The notes below the pieces were generated by a model, which did not search any database, was not told the DNA's origin, and was given only the letters and a program-made list of their open reading frames with translations. Shown piece by piece: positions 8,882-17,617 of a stretch of DNA of 64,000 nucleotides. Position 1 is the stretch's first letter. Each line of letters begins with the position of its first letter. Source of the DNA: an uncultured Pseudomonadota bacterium. GTDB lineage: Bacteria > Bdellovibrionota_C > UBA2361 > CALMIO01. The stretch covers positions 121,742 to 185,741 of the forward strand of contig CALMIO010000009.1 of assembly GCA_937864035.1 (NCBI GenBank). The letters are read 5' to 3'. A program made the translations under genes and the position numbers.

Positions 8882-9769
8882 TTACGAAAAAAGCCAGTAT
8901 AAAACTAGACCTATTAAGTTTAAAGATAGAATCAAAAAAATAGCAAGACTTAAGGTGTTTTCAAAAAAGCTCTCTTTTGTTTCGCTGGCAAGATTGTTAT
9001 CACCCTTTAAGTTAGAATCTATCAGTGAATCCTGTTCGTCGTGATTGAGCAAACTGCCACTATCATGTTGCTCAAATTTTTCAGGATTTTCTATTGATGA
9101 ACCAGCAAACGCCCTCTCCCATTCAGATATTTTTTTTGAGGAGTGTTTTCTGGCTGGATCGTTAAAATAGATTATCAAATCGCCAAGCATCAATAGATCG
9201 CGATCTCTTAAGACAATTGAGCTTAAAACTTCAATGCCATTTAAAGATAGTCTAGCGCTTGAATCAATCTGAAAAGCGTTTAAATCATCAAATTTTTTCT
9301 CGATAATTAAAGAGGGTTTTTCGCTTGGGCTTTCAAAATCTTCAATTTCACTGCGAGTTCCTCCAATCTCAAGCGCTCTGCCTACTGGCTCGATTGTTTT
9401 GACCATTAAAAATTTTTTCTCTCGGAAAATCGTCAAATTAGAGGGCGCTTGAGAGAGATTTGGTAAACAAACCACGAAGACAACATCTGCCATTCGCAAC
9501 AGATCCCCGTCTCTTAGCGGATACCACCGGAATTGTGTTAGTCTTGTGCCGTTTAGAAACGAACCATTAGTACTAGCTTCATCTAAATAGTACCAATAGT
9601 CGGCGAATTTTCTAAAGACACCATGTTTCCTAGAAACTGCTGTGCTAGCGATCTGATAGAAGGGCGAAAGTTCCCTGTTTGTTTCGGCTGTTCTACCAAG
9701 CCAAGCGCGATCGCTCTCAAATGTGGCAAATTGAGTTTTGGTATCGCCTATTAAAAGATCAAGTTTCAT
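8882..9769 (-). CDS. Double-FHA-domain protein with a C-terminal membrane anchor
   Basis: Two forkhead-associated-like domains occur in 295 residues. The first (about 20-95) is canonical, with VSRKHGVF and the STNGSFLNGTRL phosphothreonine-binding block. The second (about 130-225) is weaker (ARLSLNGIEVLSS, then LRDRDLLMLGDLIIYF) and may not bind phosphopeptide. A charged linker of about 50 residues leads to one hydrophobic helix at the extreme C-terminus (LAIFLILSLNLIGLVLYWLF), so it looks tail-anchored with a cytoplasmic sensor. It is the last gene of the type III secretion operon, 20 bp after the SctU C-terminal fragment. SctD proteins also have cytoplasmic FHA folds, but this one lacks a periplasmic ring domain. 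Confidence 0.8.
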   Translation of the reverse strand: MKLDLLIGDTKTQFATFESDRAWLGRTAETNRELSPFYQIASTAVSRKHGVFRKFADYWYYLDEASTNGSFLNGTRLTQFRWYPLRDGDLLRMADVVFVVCLPNLSQAPSNLTIFREKKFLMVKTIEPVGRALEIGGTRSEIEDFESPSEKPSLIIEKKFDDLNAFQIDSSARLSLNGIEVLSSIVLRDRDLLMLGDLIIYFNDPARKHSSKKISEWERAFAGSSIENPEKFEQHDSGSLLNHDEQDSLIDSNLKGDNNLASETKESFFENTLSLAIFLILSLNLIGLVLYWLFS

Positions 9770-9789
9770 TTTTTTAAATAGTTAATTGT

Positions 9790-10065
9790 TTACTTTTTGC
9801 GCAACCTGTTTGTTATAGATTCAATGCCAGCTAAAACAATAGCTACGGCGCGATAAAGCGAACTGGGAATCTGTTGGTCAGCTTTAGTCTCGCTTAGAGC
9901 CGACGCTAAAGATGGTTTTTCGACCACCGGTACCCCAAATCTGTGAGCTATTTTTACGACAAGATCGGCGCTCGCGAAAGTAGCGTTAGCCTCAATGACA
10001 GGCGCTTCATCTCGGCTTTGATCGTAATTAATTGCTATGGCTCTTGAATATTTTGAATTTGACAT
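9790..10065 (-). CDS. Stand-alone SctU/FlhB C-terminal cytoplasmic domain
   Basis: A 91-residue protein equal to the post-cleavage part of FlhB/SctU, the substrate-specificity switch of type III secretion. AIAINYD matches the AVALKYD block that directly follows the autocleavage NPTH in the family. RFGVPVVEKPSLASALSET and IPSSLYRAVAIVLAGI match the rest of the domain. The four residues aligned with NPTH are S-K-Y-S, so no self-cleavage motif is present. The transmembrane half is encoded separately at 12760-13530, with a histidine kinase gene between them. Free-standing FhlB/YlqH-like paralogues are known, but here no complete SctU is seen beside it, so it is probably the missing half. Confidence 0.85.
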   Translation of the reverse strand: MSNSKYSRAIAINYDQSRDEAPVIEANATFASADLVVKIAHRFGVPVVEKPSLASALSETKADQQIPSSLYRAVAIVLAGIESITNRLRKK

Positions 10066-10075
10066 AATCTAAAAA

Positions 10076-12739
10076 TTATTCAGCTTTTAATTGCTCAGAA
10101 TGTTTTTTATCAATAGCGAATTGCCTGATCAGCGATTCTAATTTCCAGAGATTAAAAGGATATTCAAGGATTTCAAATGGTTTTACAAGATTCGCGCTTT
10201 TTCCTTCTTTTATCTTGCTTTTGTCAATTGAATTATCCACAATTAAGACAAAATGGATATTTTTTTCTTTAAACGCTAATTCATTAAAAGTTTCTAAATC
10301 AAAGTCTGGAGCGGTTTCGCTAGTAAATACCAAGGGGTATTCAGTGAGACTCCCTTTTTGAATCGCTTCTTCAATTTTTTTAAAGTTTTTTACGGTTATT
10401 TTATAATCTCTAAGAAAAGATTGAATAATATCAATAATCTCTTTTTTGCAACCTATTAGAGCTATTTGAGTAGAGGATTTGTCTTGAGTTAAAATTTTTT
10501 GGTGTTCGCGGTTAATAGCTGTTTGATTTTCAGGATCTAGCGATATTAGTTGGTCAGCTGAAAAAATTGTCGGCAGGAAAACGCTAAAAATAGAGCCTTG
10601 ATTTGCCGCGCTACTGACAACTATTGTTCCACCATGCCTGCGAATTATCGAATATGACGAAGAGAGACCGAAACCACTTCCGTATAAGCCAACACCGCTT
10701 CTGATATCGGCATTTTTTGATGTATAAAAAGGTTCGAAGCATCTTTTTTGCTCTTCAATTGACATTCCTCTCCCATTGTCTGTTATGTCAATTCTTAAGT
10801 ATTCACCCGGAGGCAGTTCTGGATCAATTTCGCCAACGCTCAATTTCGCCAGATTTAAGGATATCTCAACTCGTCCTTTTTCTATCTGCTTGTCGCGGGC
10901 TTCGATCGCTTCCCGAGCGTTTAAAATAATATTTGTTACAACCTGTTGAAGCTGGCTATAATCAACTAGAGTTAGTGGCGCTGAAGTTGGCAAGTTGATG
11001 AGTAATCGAATCTGCTCTCCTAAAAGCGAACTATAAAGATTTTCCGAGTTTCGCAGGAACTTTATTAAATCACACTGTTTTTTATCACCGCTTTCCGGAG
11101 CGGCAAATTTACGGAGTTCCGATATGAGACTACTCCCTTTTTGCGCGGCTTCCGAAATTAAAGCGGCGCTACGGCTGATTAGAGATCCCGCTGGGCTTTG
11201 GGCCTCGATCAAAGATGCTTGCCCCATAACCGCTTGCAGAAGATTGTTAAAATTATGGGCAACGCCGGATGTTAGCAAAGCCGCCATCTTCATCTTGTCG
11301 GCCGAAGCCGCTTTTGCCTCTAATTTGCGAGCGAGAATAACGGTTGCAATTTCGTTCGCCATCATATTCAAGATTGGCTTGACCACCTCTAAATTGTAAA
11401 CATTGTATCCGTTTGGTTCAAAGATTACTAAACCAACTAAGCCGCCGAGCGAAGTTAAGGGGAGCAAAAATAGATTATTTATTTGAAGCGAATTAAAGAT
11501 CTTTTCAAAGTATGGACAGGAATGCTCTTTAAGATTGCTAATGATGGTGATTTTTTTATCACGCAACAATTGCTCTAGAATTGGCATTTTCAAGGAAAGA
11601 TCGATCTGCAAATTGGCAAGACTTGGTCTAATGCCCGGCCCAACTCCAGCTTGTCCGGCAATATGAGTGCCTCGATCGTTTAACACTCCCAACCAAATTC
11701 TTCTGCTTGGCAAAATTTTTTGAAAAATTGGAAAGGTTTTTTCAGCGATGTCTTTAAAGTTGGTGTATTTTGAAAGCTCTCTGCTAAGTTCATAAAGAAC
11801 ATTTGAGATTTGAGCCGAATAACGCTCGGCTTCTAAGTTTTGAGCTTGTTTTATAGACATTCCAAGTTGCGAGCCAGCGCTATCGAGAAGTTCCAGATCT
11901 TCAATTAAAAATTTATTTTTCTTTTTAGATAAAATCACTATTCCGCCACTAATTTCACGATCAACTCTAAGTGGCATCAAAATCATAGATCTCATCGATA
12001 TTTGACGTTCAGCCTTAAAGAGAATTTCATCGTTGTTTGCGGAGAAATTAATAACTCTGCCAACGCCCTTATGAACGATCTCAAGGAAGGGAGCTCTTGA
12101 AGCAATAGAGCTATCTAGATTATCAACATATTCTATCGGCATTCCTTGAATGGCTATTAGTTCTATTTTTTGAAACGATTTGTCATAAGAAAATATAAAG
12201 CCAGCATCAGCTCGCAGAGACTCGATCAACACGATTAAACCTTGATTTGCGACCCAAGTTGGACCGCTATTATAATGGATGTTTTTTGATAGGTTATACA
12301 AAGCTTCTAAACGATTTTTTTGTAAAAGAAGTTTTTTAGCGATTGCCTTTTGTTCTGTAATTTCAGCTCCAAAACCGCGCCAAGCCGAAATTTTACCCAT
12401 TTCATCTAATTGAGGAGCCACTCTCATAAAGATCCAACGTTCCGCTCCATCTTTTGGCTTAAGTAATCTAATTTCTTGGCTAAATTCCCTTCTATGTTCG
12501 CCAGCCAAAGAGAGCTGAAAACGCAATTCTTTTAGATCCTGTTGATTAAAAAGATCCTTCCAAACGTCATCTCGACCAATCAGCTGTTCAAGCGACATGT
12601 CAGTTAAACCGCTTAGATCGCCAGAAACACCGATTATTTTAAAATCCGGATCGGTTTCAATTAAAATGAGCTTAGGCACCGTAGTTGCTAGCGGTGTTTG
12701 AGCTATTTGTTTATTGAGGAATTTTGATTTTGAATTCAT
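10076..12739 (-). CDS. Hybrid-type sensor histidine kinase (PAS-GAF-GAF-HK-pseudoreceiver)
   Basis: An 887-residue cytoplasmic sensor kinase with no clear membrane helix. A PAS domain (about 25-130) is followed by two GAF-like domains (about 165-310 and 325-475). The phosphoacceptor box is SGVAHNFNNLLQAV near residue 496. The ATPase boxes are NIILNAREA, DITDNGRGMS and SGFGLSSSYSIIRRHGG. The last 120 residues look like a receiver fold, but YPLVFTSETAPDF replaces the usual phosphorylatable Asp segment, so it is probably a pseudoreceiver. It sits inside the type III secretion operon between the two SctU halves, suggesting that it controls or is assembled with the export apparatus. No partner regulator is adjacent. 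Confidence 0.85.
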   Translation of the reverse strand: MNSKSKFLNKQIAQTPLATTVPKLILIETDPDFKIIGVSGDLSGLTDMSLEQLIGRDDVWKDLFNQQDLKELRFQLSLAGEHRREFSQEIRLLKPKDGAERWIFMRVAPQLDEMGKISAWRGFGAEITEQKAIAKKLLLQKNRLEALYNLSKNIHYNSGPTWVANQGLIVLIESLRADAGFIFSYDKSFQKIELIAIQGMPIEYVDNLDSSIASRAPFLEIVHKGVGRVINFSANNDEILFKAERQISMRSMILMPLRVDREISGGIVILSKKKNKFLIEDLELLDSAGSQLGMSIKQAQNLEAERYSAQISNVLYELSRELSKYTNFKDIAEKTFPIFQKILPSRRIWLGVLNDRGTHIAGQAGVGPGIRPSLANLQIDLSLKMPILEQLLRDKKITIISNLKEHSCPYFEKIFNSLQINNLFLLPLTSLGGLVGLVIFEPNGYNVYNLEVVKPILNMMANEIATVILARKLEAKAASADKMKMAALLTSGVAHNFNNLLQAVMGQASLIEAQSPAGSLISRSAALISEAAQKGSSLISELRKFAAPESGDKKQCDLIKFLRNSENLYSSLLGEQIRLLINLPTSAPLTLVDYSQLQQVVTNIILNAREAIEARDKQIEKGRVEISLNLAKLSVGEIDPELPPGEYLRIDITDNGRGMSIEEQKRCFEPFYTSKNADIRSGVGLYGSGFGLSSSYSIIRRHGGTIVVSSAANQGSIFSVFLPTIFSADQLISLDPENQTAINREHQKILTQDKSSTQIALIGCKKEIIDIIQSFLRDYKITVKNFKKIEEAIQKGSLTEYPLVFTSETAPDFDLETFNELAFKEKNIHFVLIVDNSIDKSKIKEGKSANLVKPFEILEYPFNLWKLESLIRQFAIDKKHSEQLKAE

Positions 12740-12759
12740 ATAAGTCCCCGAAGAGATCC

Positions 12760-13530
12760 TTAGCTACGGCTGACGATAATCACCTTGGAGCGTCTTACTC
12801 TGCGAACTAGCTCTTCATAACTTAAAGCGATTTGTGTTTCTCGCCTGTAAGCCTTATAATGCGGATCTCCTTCCTGCTCTTTAAGATCTCGCCTAAAATC
12901 ACTTTCAGCCTGCATTACGCTTCGACGCCACCGCCACCAGAGAGTGATATAACTAATGGCAAATAATAATCCTAAAACACCACTTACTTTGAACGTGACC
13001 GAAAATGGGATCTCTAATATTTGCTGAAACGGCATTTTGTAAGCTAAGAGCGTTTTATTCTGATAAATTATTAAAGCCGCCCAAGCAACAGGTACTATTA
13101 ATAAAACTTTCACGATTCCACCACTTAAAGTTATTAAACCTTCTTTAAATTTTGGAAGTAAACTCCAATTAAATAACTTAAATTCGATTTTTTTTATCTG
13201 CCAATTTCCAGCTAATAATAAAAAATAGAAAACTTGGGTCATTAAGCCATATACCAAAATAGCTAAACAAGAAACGATAGTAGTCTTTAAGAGGATCTCA
13301 CTAGCCACTGTGCGCAAAGTCATTATGTCAGGGACACTTTGCTCCCTCAGATTATATTGTATCACTGATCCAAAACTTACCAAAGCATACGGCAGATAGC
13401 CTAGTAGTAAGAGAATCGATATAACAAAGCTTAAACCATGGGCTATCTCCCTGATTTTAGGGATTTTACCCTCGGCCAGCATCTTTTTAAGCCTGCTTGG
13501 CAGTGGAATATACCGTTTCTCATCAGACAT
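12760..13530 (-). CDS. sctU: Type III secretion export apparatus SctU, membrane half only
   Basis: The N-terminal transmembrane part of the FlhB/SctU family: LPSRLKKMLAEGKIPKIREI is the cytoplasmic pre-TM segment, followed by four membrane helices and the linker QAESDFRRDLKEQEGDPHYK. The protein ends at RRSKVIIVSRS with a genuine TAA (12760-12762), where the family has VVVTN-PTH and cleaves itself. The 256 residues therefore equal the N-terminal product of normal self-cleavage. The C-terminal domain is the separate gene at 9790-10065. The ATG overlaps the end of sctT by 8 bp. No frameshift remnant of the C-terminal domain follows the stop; the kinase gene starts 20 bp on. Confidence 0.9.
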   Translation of the reverse strand: MSDEKRYIPLPSRLKKMLAEGKIPKIREIAHGLSFVISILLLLGYLPYALVSFGSVIQYNLREQSVPDIMTLRTVASEILLKTTIVSCLAILVYGLMTQVFYFLLLAGNWQIKKIEFKLFNWSLLPKFKEGLITLSGGIVKVLLIVPVAWAALIIYQNKTLLAYKMPFQQILEIPFSVTFKVSGVLGLLFAISYITLWWRWRRSVMQAESDFRRDLKEQEGDPHYKAYRRETQIALSYEELVRRVRRSKVIIVSRS

Positions 13531-14263
13531 CAGCTATTAAAAAAAGGGTTTTTTTAAGCCAATCACGCAACTGGCCACTCCAGGAGGTTGAAAGCAGAAC
13601 AGTAAGTGCCATTAATAAACTGATACTTTTAACGAAAAATGACTCAATATGGGAGCCTAAGCCTGGTAGTTGTTTGGCGAAAATTACTAGCAGTAGATCG
13701 ATTGTAAAAAAAAATATAAGGGTTGGTAAAATAATTATTAGACCTGCTGAGAGAGTAGTTGAGAAAAATTTAAATAATCGTAGAGGTTCCATGGTGTCAA
13801 ACAAGTCAATTTTAAGAAGAGAGTGTTTTAAAACGACAAAAGCAACCTCAACAAGCCCTCCACCGATCAGGGCTATCAATAAACCATATTTAAAAAAAAT
13901 TGCCAGCGGGCTAATGGCTCCAGAGAGTGGATCATAAACCGATCCGGGCATCGCTCCCCTTCCTAGATCTAAAAGTTCTCCACCTGACGATGCCAATTCA
14001 AAAACTAAAATTATGGGGAGCGCCAAGACGGCTCCGATCATGGCTGATTTTAAAAACGCTAAAAAATTTTCGCCTATTTGAATTTGCGTTATGATTGCCG
14101 GCTCGCTAGCGATAGCGATAGTTGCCAATGATGCCAAGCCTCCCGCCGCGAAAAGACGGTAAAAAAGGGGCATTAGTGGTAATACCACAAGAAAAGCAAA
14201 AAATCTTATAAAGATAACTGCAAATATCATTAGAAGAAAGCTTTGGGGATATATTGAAAGCAA
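13523..14263 (-). CDS. sctT: Type III secretion export apparatus protein SctT (FliR family)
   Basis: Inner-membrane component of the export gate, 246 residues with about six membrane helices. The conserved N-terminal Arg-containing helix is FIRFFAFLVVLPLMPLFY, and a later block reads ELLDLGRGAMPGSVYDPLSG. The start at 14263 is TTG and overlaps sctS by 34 bp. An ATG at 14228-14230 forms TAATG with the sctS stop and would suit translational coupling, but it would leave only eight residues before the conserved Arg, fewer than in homologues. The start is therefore uncertain. It overlaps sctU by 8 bp. Confidence 0.88.
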   Translation of the reverse strand: MLSIYPQSFLLMIFAVIFIRFFAFLVVLPLMPLFYRLFAAGGLASLATIAIASEPAIITQIQIGENFLAFLKSAMIGAVLALPIILVFELASSGGELLDLGRGAMPGSVYDPLSGAISPLAIFFKYGLLIALIGGGLVEVAFVVLKHSLLKIDLFDTMEPLRLFKFFSTTLSAGLIIILPTLIFFFTIDLLLVIFAKQLPGLGSHIESFFVKSISLLMALTVLLSTSWSGQLRDWLKKTLFLIADV

Positions 14264-14487
14264 TTGCGAGTAAATTCACTTAAGATAGCAAGAGCCGTTG
14301 ATCCTTTAATGACTATCACTAATATGACCACTCCTAATTTGCCTGCAAAAATCAAACCTTGCTCTTGAGCCTGTAAAGCGGCTTGCACAATCGAGATCAA
14401 TCCGCCAACTAATACCGCCAAACCGACAGGCAAAGCGGTCATTATTATGATTAACTTTAAAGCATTCTTTAAAAGTTCAAACTCCAT
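14230..14487 (-). CDS. sctS: Type III secretion export apparatus protein SctS (FliQ family)
   Basis: A small 85-residue protein with two membrane hairpin helices, the usual length for FliQ/SctS. ALPVGLAVLVGGLISIVQAA and the conserved QAxxQxQEQxL segment (QAALQAQEQGLIFAGKLG) are clear. It forms part of the core export channel with SctR and SctT. It starts with an ATG 6 bp after sctR, in the invariant order R-S-T-U. Confidence 0.92.
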   Translation of the reverse strand: MEFELLKNALKLIIIMTALPVGLAVLVGGLISIVQAALQAQEQGLIFAGKLGVVILVIVIKGSTALAILSEFTRNCFQYIPKAFF

Positions 14488-14493
14488 GTTTTT

Positions 14494-15216
14494 TTAGTAA
14501 GTTCTGACTAAAGTCGTAAACAGTAAGTGCCAACCATCAATCAATAGAAAAACTAATAGTTTCAAAGGCAGAGCCACTGTATTTGGGCTAAGCATAACCA
14601 TTCCAAGGGCTACTAGGACATTAGAAACGACCAAATCGATCACTAAAAAAGGGAGAAGAATCATAGTGCCAACGATAAAGCCCTGTTTGAGTTCAGACAA
14701 AACATAAGCTGAGATCATTAAAGGCAAACTTGGCTGGGTCTCGGTTTTTCTTTCTATTTCGACGTTTGGTTGATTTTTTACCGTTTCATCACTGTTCAGC
14801 AAGTTGGAGCTGGTGGTATCCTGAACATTTTTCTTGTTTAGATAATGATCTAACTCAAGCAGTAACTTAATTTCCTCCGGGTTTGTGTTGTTTCTGATAA
14901 AATCGATCCAAGGGACAGCAATTGGTTTTAATTTGCTAATATTTTCAACCGTTGGTTTGTCGATAATTTTTTGAAGATCAATCTTAAAAAATTCCTCGCT
15001 AGCAGTGTTAATAACTCCCGACATAACAAAGAGAGAAACAGCCAGAGAGATTGCGCCAACAGCAAAATTGCTCGGCACCTGTTGGGCATTAAGACCGCTT
15101 CTGAGTAGAGTCAGAACTACACTAACTTTAATAAAAGCTGTGCCAACACCTATAAACAGAGGTGCTAACGCCATCACCGCTGTTGCTATTAGAAACCAGA
15201 GGGGATTTACCTCCAT
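14494..15216 (-). CDS. sctR: Type III secretion export apparatus protein SctR (FliP family)
   Basis: Core protein of the export gate. The family blocks FIKVSVVLTLLRSGLNAQQV and KQGFIVGTMILLPFLVIDLV are intact, and the C-terminus is MLSPNTVALPLKLLVFLLID. There is no cleavable signal peptide (the ATG start gives MEVNPLWFLIATAVMAL), as in non-flagellar SctR rather than FliP. The periplasmic/loop region between the helix pairs has a hydrophilic insert rich in Asn/Thr/Glu near residues 120-165. I chose the ATG at 15214-15216; a TTG four codons upstream is possible. The gene is followed 6 bp later by sctS. Confidence 0.92.
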   Translation of the reverse strand: MEVNPLWFLIATAVMALAPLFIGVGTAFIKVSVVLTLLRSGLNAQQVPSNFAVGAISLAVSLFVMSGVINTASEEFFKIDLQKIIDKPTVENISKLKPIAVPWIDFIRNNTNPEEIKLLLELDHYLNKKNVQDTTSSNLLNSDETVKNQPNVEIERKTETQPSLPLMISAYVLSELKQGFIVGTMILLPFLVIDLVVSNVLVALGMVMLSPNTVALPLKLLVFLLIDGWHLLFTTLVRTY

Positions 15217-15234
15217 ATGATCAAGCAATAATTT

Positions 15235-16050
15235 TTATTTAACAACTAATTTACTCACCACTATGCCGGCATTTTGCAGATCTTTGTTTAGCTCCTGAAT
15301 CAAACCATTTTTAATAGAGGTTGTTTGTTTTGGAGCGTTTATTAAAATTACAACCCCATCCTCGTTTTTCTCGGCAAATTGAAGTTTATATCTGATATCT
15401 TGAGAGTCGCGATATTCAAAATCTATTCCCTGACCCTCGTTATTAGCCCAAATTTGTAGGGCTTTAATCTGCCGTTGATTGTTTTGTTGATTGTTCGAGT
15501 CTCTGTCGTTATCGGTAAAATCACTGGTAAGGGTATGACTAATTTTATTATCAGCCTCTGTTAACCTTTCGGTTGTTTCAACCTTGTGCTCTATAGTTGG
15601 CGGTGATTTTTGTGAGCTAATCTCTTTTTCGGCTACCAATAATTCCATTGTTTCTTCCAGCTTATATTCTTCCCTCTGCTGTTTGTGTACCTGCAGTTCC
15701 CCCTCTATTAAAGATAGTTTTTCCTGATTTTTTTTCTGCTCAATGTTTAAGATATTTAATTTCTCAAGCGCGTCGTTGTAGGCTAACAAGGCTGATTGAT
15801 GTTGTTGTTTGCTATTTAGAGCTCTCTCTAAAGAAGCCTCAAACAACTTACTTCCCTGTTCTGGTTTTAATTTTTTAAAAGAAGCTTTGAGAGAGGAGAG
15901 AATTTTCTCAAAATTGGCGAGTTTTAATTTTTCAGAGGCGAGAATCTTGCCGGCTTGATAAAACGCATGACGAGCCTTGAGCGCTTCGAATGTAAATATT
16001 CCCAAGGCTGTTTTTAGTTTGTCACCGCTAATGTTATTGTTGGCCCGCAT
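15235..16050 (-). CDS. Probable type III secretion stalk/ruler protein (SctO- and SctP-like parts)
   Basis: A 271-residue protein whose position, directly upstream of sctR, is where SctO/FliJ- and SctP/FliK-type genes usually lie. Residues 1-140 are a long charged coiled coil with regular hydrophobic spacing, like SctO/FliJ. A hydrophilic low-complexity linker follows (about 145-195). The last 75 residues (IWANNEGQGIDFEYRDSQDI and on to AGIVVSKLVV) look like the small alpha/beta C-terminal domain of SctP/FliK. Family membership is inferred from architecture and synteny and is not certain. It overlaps the upstream SctI-like gene by 17 bp. Confidence 0.55.
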   Translation of the reverse strand: MRANNNISGDKLKTALGIFTFEALKARHAFYQAGKILASEKLKLANFEKILSSLKASFKKLKPEQGSKLFEASLERALNSKQQHQSALLAYNDALEKLNILNIEQKKNQEKLSLIEGELQVHKQQREEYKLEETMELLVAEKEISSQKSPPTIEHKVETTERLTEADNKISHTLTSDFTDNDRDSNNQQNNQRQIKALQIWANNEGQGIDFEYRDSQDIRYKLQFAEKNEDGVVILINAPKQTTSIKNGLIQELNKDLQNAGIVVSKLVVK

Positions 16051-16390
16051 TTTGTATCTTTCTAACGGCTGAATTTAATGAATCGGCGAAACGAGATAAC
16101 ATTTCGATTTTTACCCCAAATTGGCTTACACGAATCTGAAAATTGATTAACTCTCGCAAATTGCCAACTATGCCGGCTTTATCAGCAAGCTCTCCCGGGC
16201 GGCTTGAGCGCAAGCTAATCGATTCTTGAACGATCTTGTTAAAAATCTCGCCAAATCCCCCCTCTAAGGATTTCTGTTTTAATTGGCTATTAGGGACGTT
16301 AAGTATCGGATTATGCTGATTGCTGACAATAGGCTCCTTTGCGATTGGAATGGAATTGATACTTTTCATCTGGGTTTTTATATCTCTCAT
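16034..16390 (-). CDS. Probable type III secretion inner rod protein (SctI-like)
   Basis: A 118-residue protein at the head of the minus-strand operon. The C-terminal helix LINFQIRVSQFGVKIEMLSR, continuing to FADSLNSAVRKIQNA, resembles the SctI/YscI/EscI rod helix (Q...VxQYxxKVELxSK). The N-terminal half is polar and disordered, as expected for a secreted rod subunit. FliE has a similar small helical design, so a flagellar-type adaptor cannot be excluded. The length and the Q-Y/F-K-E-spaced helix favour SctI. Confidence 0.55.
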   Translation of the reverse strand: MRDIKTQMKSINSIPIAKEPIVSNQHNPILNVPNSQLKQKSLEGGFGEIFNKIVQESISLRSSRPGELADKAGIVGNLRELINFQIRVSQFGVKIEMLSRFADSLNSAVRKIQNAGQQ

Positions 16391-16525
16391 AAGTAATATC
16401 GTTGACCTTGGTAAGATGTTGCTAAAAATTATGGAGCAGTTCCGGTGGGTGATTAGAATATATTTTTAAGTTCTTTCGCAGTTGAATCTCTCGCGTGCGA
16501 CTAAGTATTTGATTTTACTGATATT

Positions 16526-17518
16526 ATGCTGGCTTTTATTAGGGCTTTTGCTTATAGCGTCATTGTTAATCGCTTTATTCCAAATATAAATTTACTCAGA
16601 GCTCAAATTTTTTCGGCTAAGGGAGAGTATCAAAGGGCAGAGTATTTTTTTAAGAGCGCGTTGAACAGTAGAACTTTAAATTCTTCGGACCGCCAGCGGG
16701 CATTGATGGATCTTTCGTATGCTCAATTTAAACTACGCAAGATGGAAGAGGCGGAATTGTCGCTGAGAAATTTAATCTTTATCAATCCTCAAAAGCGCGA
16801 GGCTCACCTTCGTTTGGCAAAAATTCAACTTTGGTGCGGCAGTCCGCTTGATGCTAGTTGGACTCTTAAGCGTGCCATTAAAAGAGGGCACAACGACCAT
16901 GAGTTGGTTAGTTTTTTTCTGTTGGCAGTTTGTGAAAATGGTGGTCCGGAATATCTATTAGAAGAGGCGTATAAGTTGGCTATTGAGAAAAAAGATTTTA
17001 CGGCTGATCATCAGATTTTAAACTTAGCGATTGCTCGTTATCAGATTATTAAAAATGATGGAGTTGGTGGCGTAAACCAGATAGCCAAAATTGCTCTTGC
17101 TAGCAAAGCGCCCTTTGAATCAGTCATTGCTTACGCGGAAACTTTATATGCGACAAATGAAATTATTCAGGCGCGCAATCAGCTAAAGCGAGCGCTTTTA
17201 GTTTCCCCTGATCACCCTCGTCTATTGAGTTTGCTTGCTGAAACATATCTTAACGGCGAAACTACTTTATACAATCCGTCTTACGCGGCTCAGCTTGCCG
17301 CTAATAGTTGTCAATCAAGTGGTTGGGTTAGCGCTCGCGAGCTTCATATTTACGCTCGGGCGCTTTTGCATTGTGGCGACAAAACAACCGCTCTAATGGT
17401 TGCCAACAAAGCGTTTGCGGCTGGTAGTCGCTTGCTTGGTAGTTACAGTAAAGTCAAAGAGATTGAACGTTTAATCTCTCAATTGTCTTCAAGTAATCAT
17501 CATACTTTAAGTTTTTAA
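16526..17518 (+). CDS. Tetratricopeptide repeat protein
   Basis: A 330-residue all-helical protein with TPR-type repeats. Readable units include AKGEYQRAEYFFKSAL, FKLRKMEEAELSLRNLIFIN, HLRLAKIQLWCGSPLDASWT and IIQARNQLKRALLVSPDHPR. There is no clear signal peptide; the first 14 residues are only moderately hydrophobic. It is transcribed away from the type III secretion operon, with 135 bp between the divergent starts. That spacing would let it be co-regulated, but no chaperone-specific signature is visible. The likely role is protein-protein interaction. Confidence 0.7.
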   Translation: MLAFIRAFAYSVIVNRFIPNINLLRAQIFSAKGEYQRAEYFFKSALNSRTLNSSDRQRALMDLSYAQFKLRKMEEAELSLRNLIFINPQKREAHLRLAKIQLWCGSPLDASWTLKRAIKRGHNDHELVSFFLLAVCENGGPEYLLEEAYKLAIEKKDFTADHQILNLAIARYQIIKNDGVGGVNQIAKIALASKAPFESVIAYAETLYATNEIIQARNQLKRALLVSPDHPRLLSLLAETYLNGETTLYNPSYAAQLAANSCQSSGWVSARELHIYARALLHCGDKTTALMVANKAFAAGSRLLGSYSKVKEIERLISQLSSSNHHTLSF

Positions 17519-17617
17519 TCAATCATTTGCCGATTGGATTGGCGATTTAGGATGGGGTTGCTTGCACCAGAGCGTCTTAGTTAATATTCTTAAAGTTTTT
17601 TGATTAGATCTATAACT

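Noticed and set aside
8882..9769. The FHA protein as the T3SS basal-body protein SctD
   Set aside because: SctD has a large periplasmic part after its membrane helix. Here the helix is at the very C-terminus and nothing follows.
12760..16390. A flagellar export operon (fliPQR-flhB)
   Set aside because: SctR lacks the FliP signal peptide, the first gene resembles SctI and no flagellar structural genes are present. Non-flagellar is more likely but not proven without sctV, sctN, sctJ and sctC.
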